Assembly: GCA_938028465.1 (NCBI GenBank)
Contig: CALJAA010000171.1
Coordinates: 1 to 36,929, forward strand
DNA length: 36,929 nt
Direction: 5' to 3'
From: an uncultured Granulosicoccaceae bacterium
GTDB lineage: Bacteria > Pseudomonadota > Gammaproteobacteria > Granulosicoccales > Granulosicoccaceae
Shown: piece after piece, positions 16,296-25,699 of the stretch
How the letters are laid out: each line of letters starts with the position of its first letter
Numbering within the stretch: the first letter of the stretch is position 1
Translations under genes and position numbers: made by a program
The notes under the pieces: model-generated
Databases searched by the model: none
Told to the model about the DNA's origin: nothing
The model's input: only the letters and a program-made list of their open reading frames with translations

Positions 16296-16994
16296 TTACT
16301 TAGCCTTGCGCTCAGCCTCAGTTAACGCAACACGATCTCTGATATAAACAGGCAATGCAGCCTCAGGTGGCAACCATTGCCCTGCTCTAATCTCAGGCAT
16401 GGCTAGTGTGATTAAATCTAAAGCTTCTGGCCCGCAATCTTCAAGCAATGTAATTTGGTCATGCAATTGCGGCTCAAGCACTTCTCGATACTCAGTAACA
16501 CCAGAACCCGCAATGCAGAGTGCTACGTCATCGCTTATCATCGACGTTAAATCTGATGGCGCTAGTAACTGCTCTTCACCTTGGCTACAAGCTAAACCAG
16601 CAGCATCCCGTTGATACCTGCAGCAATACACTTCACTTAGGCGCGCATCCAATAAAACAAGTACGTCGGTAGCGCCAACTGATCGCATGCAACCTTGTGC
16701 AATAGTTGCCAATGTTGAAATACCAATCACACCCACATCAGCACCAAACGCTATCCCCTGTGCAGCTGAAGCCGCGATGCGTAAACCAGTAAAGCTACCT
16801 GGGCCACGGCCAAATACAACGCCATCAAGCTGTGATGCGTTTAAGCCAGCTTCCGCCATTAACTGATCAACAGCAGGCAGTAACAATGCTGCTTGCTGTT
16901 GCGGTTTATGCTGATGATAAGTGAGCGTATTCTCATCATTAAGCAGTGCTACGCTGCAGATGTCAGTGGCTGTGTCAAAGGCAAGTATATTCAT
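16296..16994 (-). CDS. tsaB: tRNA threonylcarbamoyladenosine biosynthesis protein TsaB
   Basis: This 232-residue ASKHA-fold protein partners TsaD (with TsaE) in adding threonylcarbamoyl to A37 of ANN-decoding tRNAs. Recognition rests on MNILAFDTATDICSVAL at the start, LLPAVDQLMAEAG, and GRGPGSFTGLRIAASAAQGI (about 63-82), all typical of YeaZ/TsaB. It lacks the TsaD metal-site histidines, as expected. It lies 14 bp after yoaA in the same direction, a pairing also found in E. coli, so the two are likely co-transcribed. Confidence 0.95.
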   Translation of the reverse strand: MNILAFDTATDICSVALLNDENTLTYHQHKPQQQAALLLPAVDQLMAEAGLNASQLDGVVFGRGPGSFTGLRIAASAAQGIAFGADVGVIGISTLATIAQGCMRSVGATDVLVLLDARLSEVYCCRYQRDAAGLACSQGEEQLLAPSDLTSMISDDVALCIAGSGVTEYREVLEPQLHDQITLLEDCGPEALDLITLAMPEIRAGQWLPPEAALPVYIRDRVALTEAERKAK

Positions 16995-17008
16995 GGTGTT
17001 GGCAACGG

Positions 17009-18970
17009 CTACTCCAGCTCGGCAGCATCCTCTCTATAGCTTTCTCTTTCGCGCTTAAAGAAGGTTTGCACCTCCGCTACATCGCGTGTAATCGGCATGG
17101 GTGGCAGGCTGTTAATAAATACCTCCCCATAATGTTTGGTACGAATACGCGGATCGCATAATACCAATACACCGGTATCAGTAACATCTCGTATTAATCG
17201 ACCAACACCTTGCTTTAACGCAATTGCAGCTTGCGGTAATTGATGTTCAAAAAATGGATTACCGCCGGCTTGCTTCATGTGTTCTATTCGAGCGCCCATG
17301 ACCGGATCCCCAGGCGAACCAAACGGTAGTTTATCAATAACAACACAAGACAGTGCCTCGCCACGGACATCCACCCCTTCCCAAAAACTACTGGTCCCAA
17401 GTAACACGGCATTGCCAACCGACTGAAACGCTTCTAACAGTTCACGCTTGGGCATTTGTCCTTGGCAGAAAATGGGAAAATCAATCTTGCCTTCAAGAAA
17501 CCGTTGCGCTTCGTTTAATGCTCGGTAACTGGTGAACAGTAAAAACGCCCTACCCTGACTGGCCTCTAATACTGGCAGCATTTCTTGCATCGCGCTTTGT
17601 GTATAACCCGCGTGCGATGGCTCCGGTAAGCCTTCTGGTAAATACAGCAAGGTGTTTCTGCGGTAATCAAAAGGGCTATCCACTTGTAACTCATCTGCTG
17701 ATTCGATGCCTAATTGATTTTTAAAATGGCTGAAATCACCGCCCACAGCAAGAGTGGCCGAGGTAAATACCCAGCTGGATGCCATGGCTTGCATCGCTTG
17801 TTGAAATGGCCCCGCTACCGTCATTGGAGTCATGTTGAGGCTAAAACCAGTGCGATAGGTTTCGTACCAGTGTACGTATTGCCCATCAGCTGCATTGCCC
17901 ACGTAGCGATCTAGCGATTCGGTATGTAGTTGGGCACGTTTATAGCACCCCTCCAAGCCTTTACCGCGATCAGCGACTTTTTCAAGCTCATCTCTCAGAG
18001 AACCCAATACGATTTCTAAGCGTTCAAGCTCTCGCTCTAGATCACCTCTATTAGCCACCGATACCCACGAGCCTCTACCCGGTTCGATATCAAACGCTAA
18101 TCGAAAATACCTAACGGCGCTTTCCAATTGCATGGCTTGCTCACGCAACTCAGCCATATCGGATGCTTCAAGCATCTGTTCCTGCACTGTATCGCGAGCA
18201 AGGTCGAGCAATTGCCTGCTACTGAGTTTGCGACCAAAAAACTGTGCCGCAATTTCAGGTAACTGATGCGCTTCGTCAACGATAAAGCCATTAGCGCTAG
18301 GCAGCAGATCGCCAAAACCTAATTCTTTTAAGGCGAGGTCTGCGCAGAGTAAGTGGTGATTAACGACAACGATATCGGCTTCTTGAGCCCGCTTACGTGC
18401 TCGATGAATAAAACAATCTTCGAGATCTTCAAATTCGTGTTGAGAACAAAATTCTTCATTAGAGGTAATGAAGTTCCATGTTAGTGAATCCTCTGGCACA
18501 TCCATCACCTCGGCAATATCACCCGTGGTGGTTGTGCGAGCCCAATCGTGAAGTATGCGTAAATGCCGTTGATGCTTTTCGTCACTTAAACTAGGTTGCC
18601 GCATCGCTCGTTGCATACGATGACGGCAAAGATAATTGGCGCGCCCTTTTAGCAAAGCGATATCAACGCTAACATTGAGCGCACGTTTAACCAGCGGCAA
18701 ATCAGAGTAGAAAAGTTGATCTTGCAAGTGACGAGTACCCGTGGATATGATGATCCGTTGGCCACTCATAATCGCAGGTAGCAGGTAGGCAAAGGTTTTA
18801 CCCGTGCCGGTTCCGGCCTCACCCACTAGTACTGTTTTGTCTTCAAGGGCTCGGTGTATCGCTTCAGCAAGATGTTGCTGCTCACGACGTGGCGCAAAAC
18901 CGGGTAGGTATTGCGCAATCGGGCCATCATCGCCCAGGGCGCTAGTTATAGATTCAAATGGATATTCCAC
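17009..18970 (-). CDS. yoaA: YoaA-type ATP-dependent DNA helicase (DinG/XPD family)
   Basis: This 653-residue superfamily 2 helicase of the iron-sulfur XPD-like group acts in DNA repair; E. coli YoaA works with HolC at stalled forks. Visible are Walker A GEAGTGTGKT (50-59), DEAH in IVDEAHQLPE (232-235), LLFTSYRALN, GTSSFWEGVDVRGEAL, and motif VI QGVGRLIRD. The iron-sulfur region shows C115, C175 and C186, but the position expected to hold another cluster cysteine, five residues after C175, is F180 (H178 is close by). So one ligand seems missing or replaced. It starts at ATG 18970 just after a terminator-like hairpin and is followed by tsaB. Confidence 0.92.
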   Translation of the reverse strand: MEYPFESITSALGDDGPIAQYLPGFAPRREQQHLAEAIHRALEDKTVLVGEAGTGTGKTFAYLLPAIMSGQRIIISTGTRHLQDQLFYSDLPLVKRALNVSVDIALLKGRANYLCRHRMQRAMRQPSLSDEKHQRHLRILHDWARTTTTGDIAEVMDVPEDSLTWNFITSNEEFCSQHEFEDLEDCFIHRARKRAQEADIVVVNHHLLCADLALKELGFGDLLPSANGFIVDEAHQLPEIAAQFFGRKLSSRQLLDLARDTVQEQMLEASDMAELREQAMQLESAVRYFRLAFDIEPGRGSWVSVANRGDLERELERLEIVLGSLRDELEKVADRGKGLEGCYKRAQLHTESLDRYVGNAADGQYVHWYETYRTGFSLNMTPMTVAGPFQQAMQAMASSWVFTSATLAVGGDFSHFKNQLGIESADELQVDSPFDYRRNTLLYLPEGLPEPSHAGYTQSAMQEMLPVLEASQGRAFLLFTSYRALNEAQRFLEGKIDFPIFCQGQMPKRELLEAFQSVGNAVLLGTSSFWEGVDVRGEALSCVVIDKLPFGSPGDPVMGARIEHMKQAGGNPFFEHQLPQAAIALKQGVGRLIRDVTDTGVLVLCDPRIRTKHYGEVFINSLPPMPITRDVAEVQTFFKRERESYREDAAELE

Positions 18971-18987
18971 TGGTGCCTCCTTGCTCC

Positions 18988-19017
18988 AGAAAAGAAAGAA
19001 CCGACGAGCGCGGTTCT
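18988..19017 (-). terminator. Rho-independent terminator after the TPR lipoprotein gene
   Basis: AGAACCG (18997-19003) and CGGTTCT (19011-19017) form a 7-bp stem with a 7-base loop. On the minus strand it is followed at once by TTCTTTTCT. It lies 40 bp beyond the stop at 19057 and before yoaA, so it separates the two units. Confidence 0.6.
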
Positions 19018-19056
19018 ACATTTAACTTGTTCAGCTTGCTTAGCTTGTTATGCCTA

Positions 19057-19566
19057 CTAGCGTTGGTACTGGTATTCCTGAACTTTTTTGTGTGCACTTC
19101 GAACGCCCAGCAAATCGCCTCGCAGGCTGCGGGCATGCTCTATGATAAGCCAGTTACGGTGCAATAAGGGCGCATTACTCTCGGCAAATAGATTGGACTT
19201 GCTGGCAAAGTTCTCAGCCATTGCAGCTTCGCTGTTCTCAAGCTGCACTTCAGCCGCTCTACTCCATAACAGACTGTTTTGTGGGCTAATTTCCAGTGCC
19301 TGATAGAGGTATTCTAGCGCCTTTTCGTTGTTGTCTTCAATACGAGCTTGCTCAGAAGCAGACCACAATTTGGCGATGCGCTGATCATCAGTATCGAAGC
19401 GAATCGAGCCATCCGGCAACGTGGCCACCAATACCTCAGGCTGGGGCGAAGGTTGCGGCTGAACAGCCATGCTGCCACAACCCACCATAGTTAAAGTGAC
19501 CGACAGTACGGCGCTCATTTTAATTAGCTTAATCAGTTTTATTACAGCGTTCATTCTTCGATTCAT
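19057..19566 (-). CDS. TPR-containing lipoprotein
   Basis: The 169-residue protein has a lipoprotein signal ending TLTMVGCGS, a Pro/Gln-rich linker (QPQPSPQPE) and about two tetratricopeptide-like helical repeats (KLWSASEQARIEDNNEKALE, YLYQALEISPQNSLLWSRAA, then NSEAAMAENFASKSN). TPR lipoproteins usually act as protein-interaction scaffolds in the periplasm; no partner can be named. Starts at 19566, 19554 (M5) or 19518 (M17) would all keep the signal peptide; the first is used by default since no ribosome-binding site settles it. It follows the OmpA-type lipoprotein gene after 51 bp and may share its transcript. Confidence 0.75.
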   Translation of the reverse strand: MNRRMNAVIKLIKLIKMSAVLSVTLTMVGCGSMAVQPQPSPQPEVLVATLPDGSIRFDTDDQRIAKLWSASEQARIEDNNEKALEYLYQALEISPQNSLLWSRAAEVQLENSEAAMAENFASKSNLFAESNAPLLHRNWLIIEHARSLRGDLLGVRSAHKKVQEYQYQR

Positions 19567-19617
19567 ACCTGTAATGTCGATAGCAATAAGCTTACGACGC
19601 GGGGGTAAATATGCGGG

Positions 19618-20103
19618 TTACTGTGCAACAACCTTCTGCTCGATAATATCTACTTCAATCCGTCGATTACGGATTCGGCCTTCCGGCGTGGCATTGCTAA
19701 CGACGGGCGCACTCTCTCCAAAGCCATACGGTTTGAGACGAGACCCTTCGACCCCGTTAGACACCAAATAGCGCACCACGGACATCACCCGATTTTTGGA
19801 TAGCTCTAAGTTATCAGCAGCGTTTCCTCTGTTATCTGTATGGCCGCCTAGAGATATAGAGACACCAGGGTTGCGCATGAGTTCGGCGATCAATTTATCC
19901 AAAGCCATTCTGGATTCACCATCCAAGCGATGATCGCCCGGCTTAAAAGCCAGATTCTCTATTGGCCCATTGAACATGGCTTCAGCTTGAGCATCCAACA
20001 TGCTGTTGGTGCCCTGATCCGCAACTGTCTCAACGCGCTTGTCTCCTCTGGAGCCACACGCAGCCAACGACAATGCCAACATAACTATTACGACTGTTCT
20101 CAT
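19618..20103 (-). CDS. OmpA-family peptidoglycan-binding lipoprotein
   Basis: The protein has 161 residues from ATG 20103, picked because AAAGG sits 7 bases before it and it gives MRTVVIVMLALSLAAC (C16 lipidated). The C-terminal OmpA domain (about 60-155) has LGGHTDNRGNAADNLELSKN and LKPYGFGESAPVVSN...RNRRIEV, the Asp and Arg that hold diaminopimelate. An N-terminal linker of about 40 residues has no barrel, so this is a Pal/YiaD-like outer-membrane lipoprotein tethering to peptidoglycan. An earlier ATG at 20109 is nearly equivalent; the frame to 20160 overlaps the upstream gene's end and is rejected. Confidence 0.88.
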   Translation of the reverse strand: MRTVVIVMLALSLAACGSRGDKRVETVADQGTNSMLDAQAEAMFNGPIENLAFKPGDHRLDGESRMALDKLIAELMRNPGVSISLGGHTDNRGNAADNLELSKNRVMSVVRYLVSNGVEGSRLKPYGFGESAPVVSNATPEGRIRNRRIEVDIIEQKVVAQ

Positions 20104-20129
20104 ATTCATACCTTTAAACGCTGGATTAT

Positions 20130-21281
20130 TCAATGCATCCGTCGCAGAGTAAATCGCCAACCAAGTACAGCCACGCTTCCGATGGCCAATAACATTAATA
20201 GAAAATCAAAAGAAGTGGATGCGATCGAACACCCCGATGCATTCAAACCAGTTTGTATTACGCCCGCAGAATCATCTTCCAGCGGCGCATCGCTAAGCGG
20301 CACACCGTTATTGCCGGGGCGCTCAACAGGCTCACGCCCAGTATCTACATCATCAATTTGTGTTGGATCGTCTTGTATTTCGTTACCAGAATCTTCGGAG
20401 CCTGCAGTGTCGACGACAGGCTCTTCACCCGCATCGACTTCGGCCAATGCACCATTACCATTGCTATCAATCGAGTCAAGCGGTAAAGCGATAAGACTGT
20501 CATCCAGCCCATCGCCATTTGCATCAGCAAAATTATCGATCACGCCGTTTGAATCAACGTCAGAACCGCCAGCTTCCAGTAAGTCACTTATGCCATCGTT
20601 GTCGCTATCAGTATCCTGAAAATCAGGAAAGTCAGTCAGATCAGAATTTCGCGGCGTTAAATCATCAGTACCATCGCCATTCAGGTCGCAGCACGATTGA
20701 TCATTAATTTTTTGAATCTGATCCGGAATGCCATCTTTGCCAACCGAGCCAGGAGGTGCATCTATGCGCGCATCGCGATCACTATCCATCGATGCAAGAA
20801 CGCCAGCTTCGCGCATATCCGGCAGGCCGTCGTTATCTGAGTCTAAATCTCTTAAATCCGCCACGCCATCAGCGTCGCTATCAAGCAAACTATAAATCAA
20901 TTTTCGGCTATCAGCGGTGAGTTCGAAAATATTGAGCATGCCGTTTAAGCCAACTTCACCTTCCAGGCCACCAGCATTGACTACAAGGCTTGAAAAATTA
21001 CCTACGCGTGAGCCACCTGACTCTTGCCAATCCAGCAAGCTATCATTATCGCTATCAAGATCGAGCCTATCAGGCATACCGTCTTTATCAGAATCGATAT
21101 CACCACCGTCTGCAGCGATCTCCCAAATGTCAGGTACACCGTCGTTATCGTCGTCGATATCAGCCGTGTCAACGATGCCATCAGCGTCGCTATCGTTCCG
21201 AGTGACCAGCTCTGTTGACAGCGCATACGATGACGCAGCCAGCAGGCCGATCAACGTAACGAAGGCAAGACTCTTGATCAT
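20130..21281 (-). CDS. Thrombospondin type-3-like calcium-repeat surface protein with C-terminal sorting tail
   Basis: The protein has 383 residues from ATG 21281, with a Sec signal (MIKSLAFVTLIGLLAASSYA). Nearly all the mature part is Asp-rich repeats of the type DSDADGIVDTADIDDDNDGV, DSDKDGMPDRLDLDSDNDSL and DSDNDGLPD that bind calcium in thrombospondin type-3 proteins. The C-terminus has Gly-Cys-Ser, then one hydrophobic helix (FLLMLLAIGSVAVLGW) and a basic end (RFTLRRMH), like MYXO-CTERM/JDVT-CTERM protein-sorting tails, so it is probably processed and displayed at the surface. The matching sorting protease is not in this window. A GTG at 21302 is an alternative start. It precedes the OmpA-type lipoprotein gene. 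Confidence 0.8.
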   Translation of the reverse strand: MIKSLAFVTLIGLLAASSYALSTELVTRNDSDADGIVDTADIDDDNDGVPDIWEIAADGGDIDSDKDGMPDRLDLDSDNDSLLDWQESGGSRVGNFSSLVVNAGGLEGEVGLNGMLNIFELTADSRKLIYSLLDSDADGVADLRDLDSDNDGLPDMREAGVLASMDSDRDARIDAPPGSVGKDGIPDQIQKINDQSCCDLNGDGTDDLTPRNSDLTDFPDFQDTDSDNDGISDLLEAGGSDVDSNGVIDNFADANGDGLDDSLIALPLDSIDSNGNGALAEVDAGEEPVVDTAGSEDSGNEIQDDPTQIDDVDTGREPVERPGNNGVPLSDAPLEDDSAGVIQTGLNASGCSIASTSFDFLLMLLAIGSVAVLGWRFTLRRMH

Positions 21282-21313
21282 TTGGTGGTATTTCCCGGAC
21301 ACATTCGCGCGCG

Positions 21314-21333
21314 TTTAGTTGTAATCAACTAAA
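21314..21333. promoter_or_regulatory. 20-bp palindrome upstream of the calcium-repeat gene
   Basis: TTTAGTTG, TAAT, CAACTAAA: perfect 8-bp arms around a 4-base centre, 32 bp before the ATG at 21281. It lacks a T-run on either side, so an operator or leader hairpin is more likely than a terminator. Confidence 0.45.
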
Positions 21334-21436
21334 GAGATTAGCAGTGGCTGAGGGAATCACAACGCCAAATGCGCCAGCAAATTGTCATTTACCGTAAGCG
21401 CCGCTTAATTGAGAATATTGTGCGGTGACGTGGGGG

Positions 21437-22480
21437 TTACTTTACGGCATCCGCAGCAGATGGATCCGGCGCTGGCGGAATTTGGCGAGCATCAAGTGCG
21501 GGTAAAAAACTACTGTCAAATACGTCTGCAGTGGTGGGTATTGTGTCAAAGCCGTGAATATTATCCAGCTGGACTATCGATTTTTCGAGGCGAGCATCTA
21601 TTACCGATCCTAGGCCGAAGCTGCGCACCTCTTCTGTTGCGATGTGATGGCCAATCGCCATAATCAAACGGCTTAGCTCCATATCAGCATCAGCGTCTTC
21701 CACTCTGCTGATCACATGCTGCAACGCCGCTGTAGGATTAGCGATAGTTTCTTGATAACCCAACACAGCAGCACGTAAAAACGCTTTAACCGCGTCTGGA
21801 TTTTGCTTAGCGAAGTTCGGATTAACAATAATGGCATTGCCGTAGAGATCTAACCCAAAATCACTCATCAGCATGAGCGAGATATCTTCTTTGGGTACGC
21901 CGTTTTGCTGGAGCGTTACGTAGGAAGTGAAAGAGAAACCCGTTATAGCATCGACATCACCTGCCGCAAGCATCGGTTCGCGAACCGGAAATCCAACATC
22001 TTTGATTTCTACTTTGTCTTCGACGATACCATTAAACGCGACAAATTCAGGCCAATGCGCAAAAGCTCCATCAAATGCTGGCGCACCTAACGTGCGCCCC
22101 TCTAGATCCGTAGGACCAACAACGCCTAACGACGGCCGGCCCAATACTGCAAAAGGCGCAACATTGTAAATAATGTAAACGGCCTTCATCTCTGCATCAG
22201 GATTCTCTGATCGCCACTTAATGAGTGAATTTATATCAGCGGAGCCCATGTGATATTCGCCAGAGGCAACCTTGGGTATCGCATTAACAGAACCTGTGCC
22301 CTTATCAAGAGTGACGTCCAAATTCTCGTTGGCAAAGTAGCCCTTATCCAACGACAACAACAAAGGCGCTGCTTGGCCTTCCCACTTCCAGTCGTTAATA
22401 AATTTAACCGCTGTGGTATCCGCAATTGCCGTAGAAGCGAGCAGTATGAACGCAAAAGCTATGACTATTCGGCTGAGCAT
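21437..22480 (-). CDS. NMT1/SsuA-type ABC transporter substrate-binding protein
   Basis: The 347-residue protein has a Sec signal (MLSRIVIAFAFILLASTAIA) and the two-lobe fold of the NMT1/THI5, SsuA/TauA group: VKFINDWKWEGQAAPLLLSL, DKGYFANENLDVTLDKGTGS, VASGEYHMGSADINSLI, then VREPMLAAGDVDAITGF and NPDAVKAFLRAAVLGYQE. Such proteins capture sulfonates, pyrimidine precursors or similar small molecules in the periplasm. No permease or ATPase gene is adjacent, so it is an orphan and its substrate cannot be named. No thiamine-riboswitch core (CTGAGA) is in its leader. A 15-bp tandem repeat abuts the start codon. Confidence 0.85.
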   Translation of the reverse strand: MLSRIVIAFAFILLASTAIADTTAVKFINDWKWEGQAAPLLLSLDKGYFANENLDVTLDKGTGSVNAIPKVASGEYHMGSADINSLIKWRSENPDAEMKAVYIIYNVAPFAVLGRPSLGVVGPTDLEGRTLGAPAFDGAFAHWPEFVAFNGIVEDKVEIKDVGFPVREPMLAAGDVDAITGFSFTSYVTLQQNGVPKEDISLMLMSDFGLDLYGNAIIVNPNFAKQNPDAVKAFLRAAVLGYQETIANPTAALQHVISRVEDADADMELSRLIMAIGHHIATEEVRSFGLGSVIDARLEKSIVQLDNIHGFDTIPTTADVFDSSFLPALDARQIPPAPDPSAADAVK

Positions 22481-22510
22481 TTTGTTGAACTCACTTTTGT
22501 TGAACTCACT
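22481..22510 (-). repeat. 15-bp perfect tandem repeat at the translation start
   Basis: TTTGTTGAACTCACT occurs twice head to tail at 22481-22495 and 22496-22510, directly before the ATG (22478-22480) on the minus strand. The repeat covers the ribosome-binding region (AGTGAGTTCAACAAA). Slippage could change the copy number and thus the leader. Confidence 0.8.
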
Positions 22511-22547
22511 AATGAAGAGGAGACGTTAACCATGCGAAGGCGATTTT

Positions 22548-22579
22548 CCCGAGAAAATGGTGGATAGAAGTGAGCCACC
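22548..22579 (-). terminator. Possible terminator of guaBA
   Basis: GGTGG (22559-22563) and CCACC (22575-22579) form a short GC stem with an 11-base loop, followed on the minus strand by ATTTTCTC. It is about 90 bp past the guaA stop. The stem is short, so confidence is low. Confidence 0.35.
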
Positions 22580-22667
22580 CAACCCCACAACTGTAAGAAA
22601 ATTCGCTTGTTAAATCAATAGCCAAAGATTGCCTTACGATTACAAAATCAATAATTGGCCAGAAACA

Positions 22668-24239
22668 CTATTCCCACTCAATGGTGGCCGGTGGCTTGCT
22701 GGAAATATCATAGGTAACGCGGGATACATTGGAGATGCTATTGCAAATGTCGCGCGACACTTCATCGAGAAAATCATAGGGCAAATGCGCAGCGCGAGCA
22801 CTCATGAAATCGATAGTTTCAACAGCCCTTAATGCAATGACGTAGTCATAGCGCCTACCGTCACCGGTTACACCTACCGACTTGACTGGCAAGAACACCG
22901 CAAACGCCTGAGAAACTTTGTCGTAGAGGTCGTGCTTGTGCAAAGCATCCATAAATATCGCATCAGCTTGACGCAAAGTATCGGCGTATTCTTTTTTCAC
23001 TTCACCCAGTATTCGTACACCTAAACCAGGCCCCGGAAAAGGATGGCGGTAAACCATCTTTGCAGGCAAGCCCATATCAACACCAATACGTCGCACTTCA
23101 TCTTTAAACAATTCACGCAGTGGTTCAACCAATTGCATGCGCATGTGCGCTGGCAAGCCACCGACATTGTGATGTGATTTAATCAAGTGTGCACTACCCG
23201 TACTGCTAGCAGCTGATTCAATCACATCAGGATAGATAGTGCCCTGGGCTAACCAACCCATGTCATCAAAGTCGGCTGCGACTTCTTCAAAAATGTCGAT
23301 AAACAACTTGCCAATCACTTTACGCTTGGCTTCTGGATCAGTAACGCCTGCGAGCCCTTCAAGAAAACGATTTTCCGCATTCACGCGAATAACGTTGACA
23401 CCCATGTTATCCGCAAAGGTTTTCATAACATCGTCACCTTCGTTGAGGCGAAGCAAACCCGTATCAACAAATACACAGGTAAGTTGTGAACCAACTGCTT
23501 TATGCAACAACGTTGCAACAACCGATGAATCCACACCACCAGACAGTGCCAAAAGCACTTTGCCTGAACCAACTTGCTTCTGGACGCGTGCGATCGCGTC
23601 ATCAATAATATTGGCTGGTGTCCATAAACCATCACACTGACAAATTGTTTTAACAAACCGTTGCAAGATAGCTTCGCCATCAACAGTGTGCGTGACTTCA
23701 GGATGAAACTGTATGCCGTAAATATCACGTTCACTGTCCGCCATTGCAGCGATAGGTGCGTTTGCACTAGATGCCACAACACTAAAACCATCCGGCAGTG
23801 ATTCAACCCGATCACCATGGCTCATCCAAACATCAAGTGCATCGCTTTCTCCTGCTTTATCAGGTAGATCACTTAACAGTGCCGACTGCTGAGTTAACTT
23901 AACTTCGGCATAACCAAACTCGCCCTGCGATGGATGCGCTTTAACTTCACCACCTAGCTGCTTTACCAAGGCTTGCATGCCATAACAAATACCTAGCACT
24001 GGCACCTTGGCTGAAAAAACAGCATCGTGAATGACCGGCGCGCCTGCTGCGATGGTTGACTCAGGACCGCCCGATAAAATAATGCCGTTTGGCTTAAACG
24101 TTTGTATCGTTTCCGGATCGCAATCCCACGGGTGAATTTCGCAATAAGCACCGGCTTCGCGAACGCGACGGGCAATTAGCTGCGTTGTCTGACCACCAAA
24201 ATCGATGATCAGAATACCTTGTTCGTGTAAATCAGCCAT
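22668..24239 (-). CDS. guaA: GMP synthase (glutamine-hydrolysing)
   Basis: GuaA aminates XMP to GMP with glutamine and ATP. The 523 residues are standard length. The class I glutamine amidotransferase domain (about 7-200) shows GICYGMQ with C85 and the catalytic His/Glu in FHPEVTHT. The ATP-pyrophosphatase domain follows with LSGGVDSSV, and the C-terminal dimerisation domain has [14 protein letters not shown] and [11 protein letters not shown], ending in the typical PPATIEWE. Its ATG overlaps the guaB stop (TAATG at 24237-24241), so it is coupled to guaB. Confidence 0.98.
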   Translation of the reverse strand: MADLHEQGILIIDFGGQTTQLIARRVREAGAYCEIHPWDCDPETIQTFKPNGIILSGGPESTIAAGAPVIHDAVFSAKVPVLGICYGMQALVKQLGGEVKAHPSQGEFGYAEVKLTQQSALLSDLPDKAGESDALDVWMSHGDRVESLPDGFSVVASSANAPIAAMADSERDIYGIQFHPEVTHTVDGEAILQRFVKTICQCDGLWTPANIIDDAIARVQKQVGSGKVLLALSGGVDSSVVATLLHKAVGSQLTCVFVDTGLLRLNEGDDVMKTFADNMGVNVIRVNAENRFLEGLAGVTDPEAKRKVIGKLFIDIFEEVAADFDDMGWLAQGTIYPDVIESAASSTGSAHLIKSHHNVGGLPAHMRMQLVEPLRELFKDEVRRIGVDMGLPAKMVYRHPFPGPGLGVRILGEVKKEYADTLRQADAIFMDALHKHDLYDKVSQAFAVFLPVKSVGVTGDGRRYDYVIALRAVETIDFMSARAAHLPYDFLDEVSRDICNSISNVSRVTYDISSKPPATIEWE

Positions 24240-25699
24240 TAGCCTAGTCGGTAGTTGGGCGCTTCTTTAATCATCTGCACGTCGTGCACATGGCTCTCTT
24301 TCATGCCTGCGCCCGTGATGCGAACAAACACTGCATCATTGCGCATAGATTCAATATTTTCAGTACCGCAGTAACCCATACTCGAACGCACCCCACCCAA
24401 CATCTGATGGATGATGGTGCCTACCGGGCCTTTATAAGGTACGCGACCTTCAATGCCTTCAGGCACGAGCTTGTCTTCGCTATCTTCATCATCTTGAAAA
24501 TAACGATCACTAGAACCTGCGCGCATTGCGCCAACTGAACCCATACCACGATACGATTTATAACTTCGGCCTTGATATAGTTCAACTTCTCCCGGTGCTT
24601 CTTCGGTACCTGCCAACAAGCCACCCACCATCACAGTGTGAGCACCGGCGGCAATAGCTTTTGCCATGTCTCCTGAAAAACGAATACCGCCATCGGCAAT
24701 CAACGGCACGCCACTTCCCTTAAGCGCCATAGCAACATTATTGATCGCCGTAATTTGCGGCACACCAACACCTGCTACCACCCGCGTGGTGCATATAGAA
24801 CCTGGCCCAATGCCTACCTTTACGCCTGATGCACCTTGCGCAACTAAATCAAGCGCAGCTTCCGCTGTGGCGATATTGCCACCTATAACATCAACGTTTG
24901 GAAAATTAGTGCAAATCCATTTCACTCTATCGAGCACACCTTGCGAATGACCATGTGCCGTATCAACGATTATCACATCAACACCCGCGGCGACTAGTGT
25001 TTCAACTCGCTCTTCGGTGTCACCGCCCGTACCAACTGCAGCGCCTACCATCAAACGCCCTTCATCATCTTTACAAGCGTTCGGAAAATCTTTAGCTTTT
25101 TGAATATCTTTAACAGTGATCATGCCTCGTAATTCAAACGCATCATTAACCACTAATACTTTTTCAATGCGGTGTTGGTGTAGCTTTTCGATAGCGGAAG
25201 ATCGTGGTGCATATTCAGGAACAGTAACGAGTTTGTCCCGCGGGGTCATTATGCTTGAAACGGGTTGATCAAGCCGCGTTTCAAAGCGTAAGTCGCGTTG
25301 CGTGACTATCCCGTCCAATTGAGTGCCTGTAACCACTGGCAAACCAGATACACCGAGTTTTTTCGTTAAGGCCACCACTTCAGCAATAGTGGTGTCAGGA
25401 GAGATGGTGACTGGTTCAGTAACCACACCACTTTCATGTTTTTTAACGCGTAGAACTTCCTTGGCTTGAAGAGCAGGGCTGAGATTTTTGTGAACAACGC
25501 CTAATCCACCTTCTTGCGCCATGGCAATGGCGAGGCTGGATTCTGTTACTGTATCCATCGCTGCGGATAGCATTGGGATATTGAGATTGATATTGCGCGT
25601 TAGCCGAGTTCGCAGGTCTACCTCTTTGGGTAAGACACGGGAATGTCGGGGCGTGAGCAAAACATCGTCGAAGGTGAGTGCTTCCTGGGAAACCTGCAT
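24239..25699 (-). CDS. guaB: IMP dehydrogenase
   Basis: GuaB oxidises IMP to XMP with NAD, the committed step to guanine nucleotides. The 486-residue protein has the (beta/alpha)8 core with [14 protein letters not shown] and the nucleophile C303 in [13 protein letters not shown], plus a CBS pair inserted at about 93-205. The flap motif [10 protein letters not shown] and the [10 protein letters not shown] segment are present. It starts at ATG 25699, beginning as relatives do, and is the first gene of guaBA. A 7-bp inverted repeat frames its leader directly before the ATG. xseA is divergent, 86 bp away. Confidence 0.98.
   Translation of the reverse strand: MQVSQEALTFDDVLLTPRHSRVLPKEVDLRTRLTRNINLNIPMLSAAMDTVTESSLAIAMAQEGGLGVVHKNLSPALQAKEVLRVKKHESGVVTEPVTISPDTTIAEVVALTKKLGVSGLPVVTGTQLDGIVTQRDLRFETRLDQPVSSIMTPRDKLVTVPEYAPRSSAIEKLHQHRIEKVLVVNDAFELRGMITVKDIQKAKDFPNACKDDEGRLMVGAAVGTGGDTEERVETLVAAGVDVIIVDTAHGHSQGVLDRVKWICTNFPNVDVIGGNIATAEAALDLVAQGASGVKVGIGPGSICTTRVVAGVGVPQITAINNVAMALKGSGVPLIADGGIRFSGDMAKAIAAGAHTVMVGGLLAGTEEAPGEVELYQGRSYKSYRGMGSVGAMRAGSSDRYFQDDEDSEDKLVPEGIEGRVPYKGPVGTIIHQMLGGVRSSMGYCGTENIESMRNDAVFVRITGAGMKESHVHDVQMIKEAPNYRLG

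Noticed and set aside
22481..22667. Thiamine riboswitch in front of the NMT1-type binding protein
   Set aside because: No CTGAGA/ACCTGA core is present on the minus strand in this leader.
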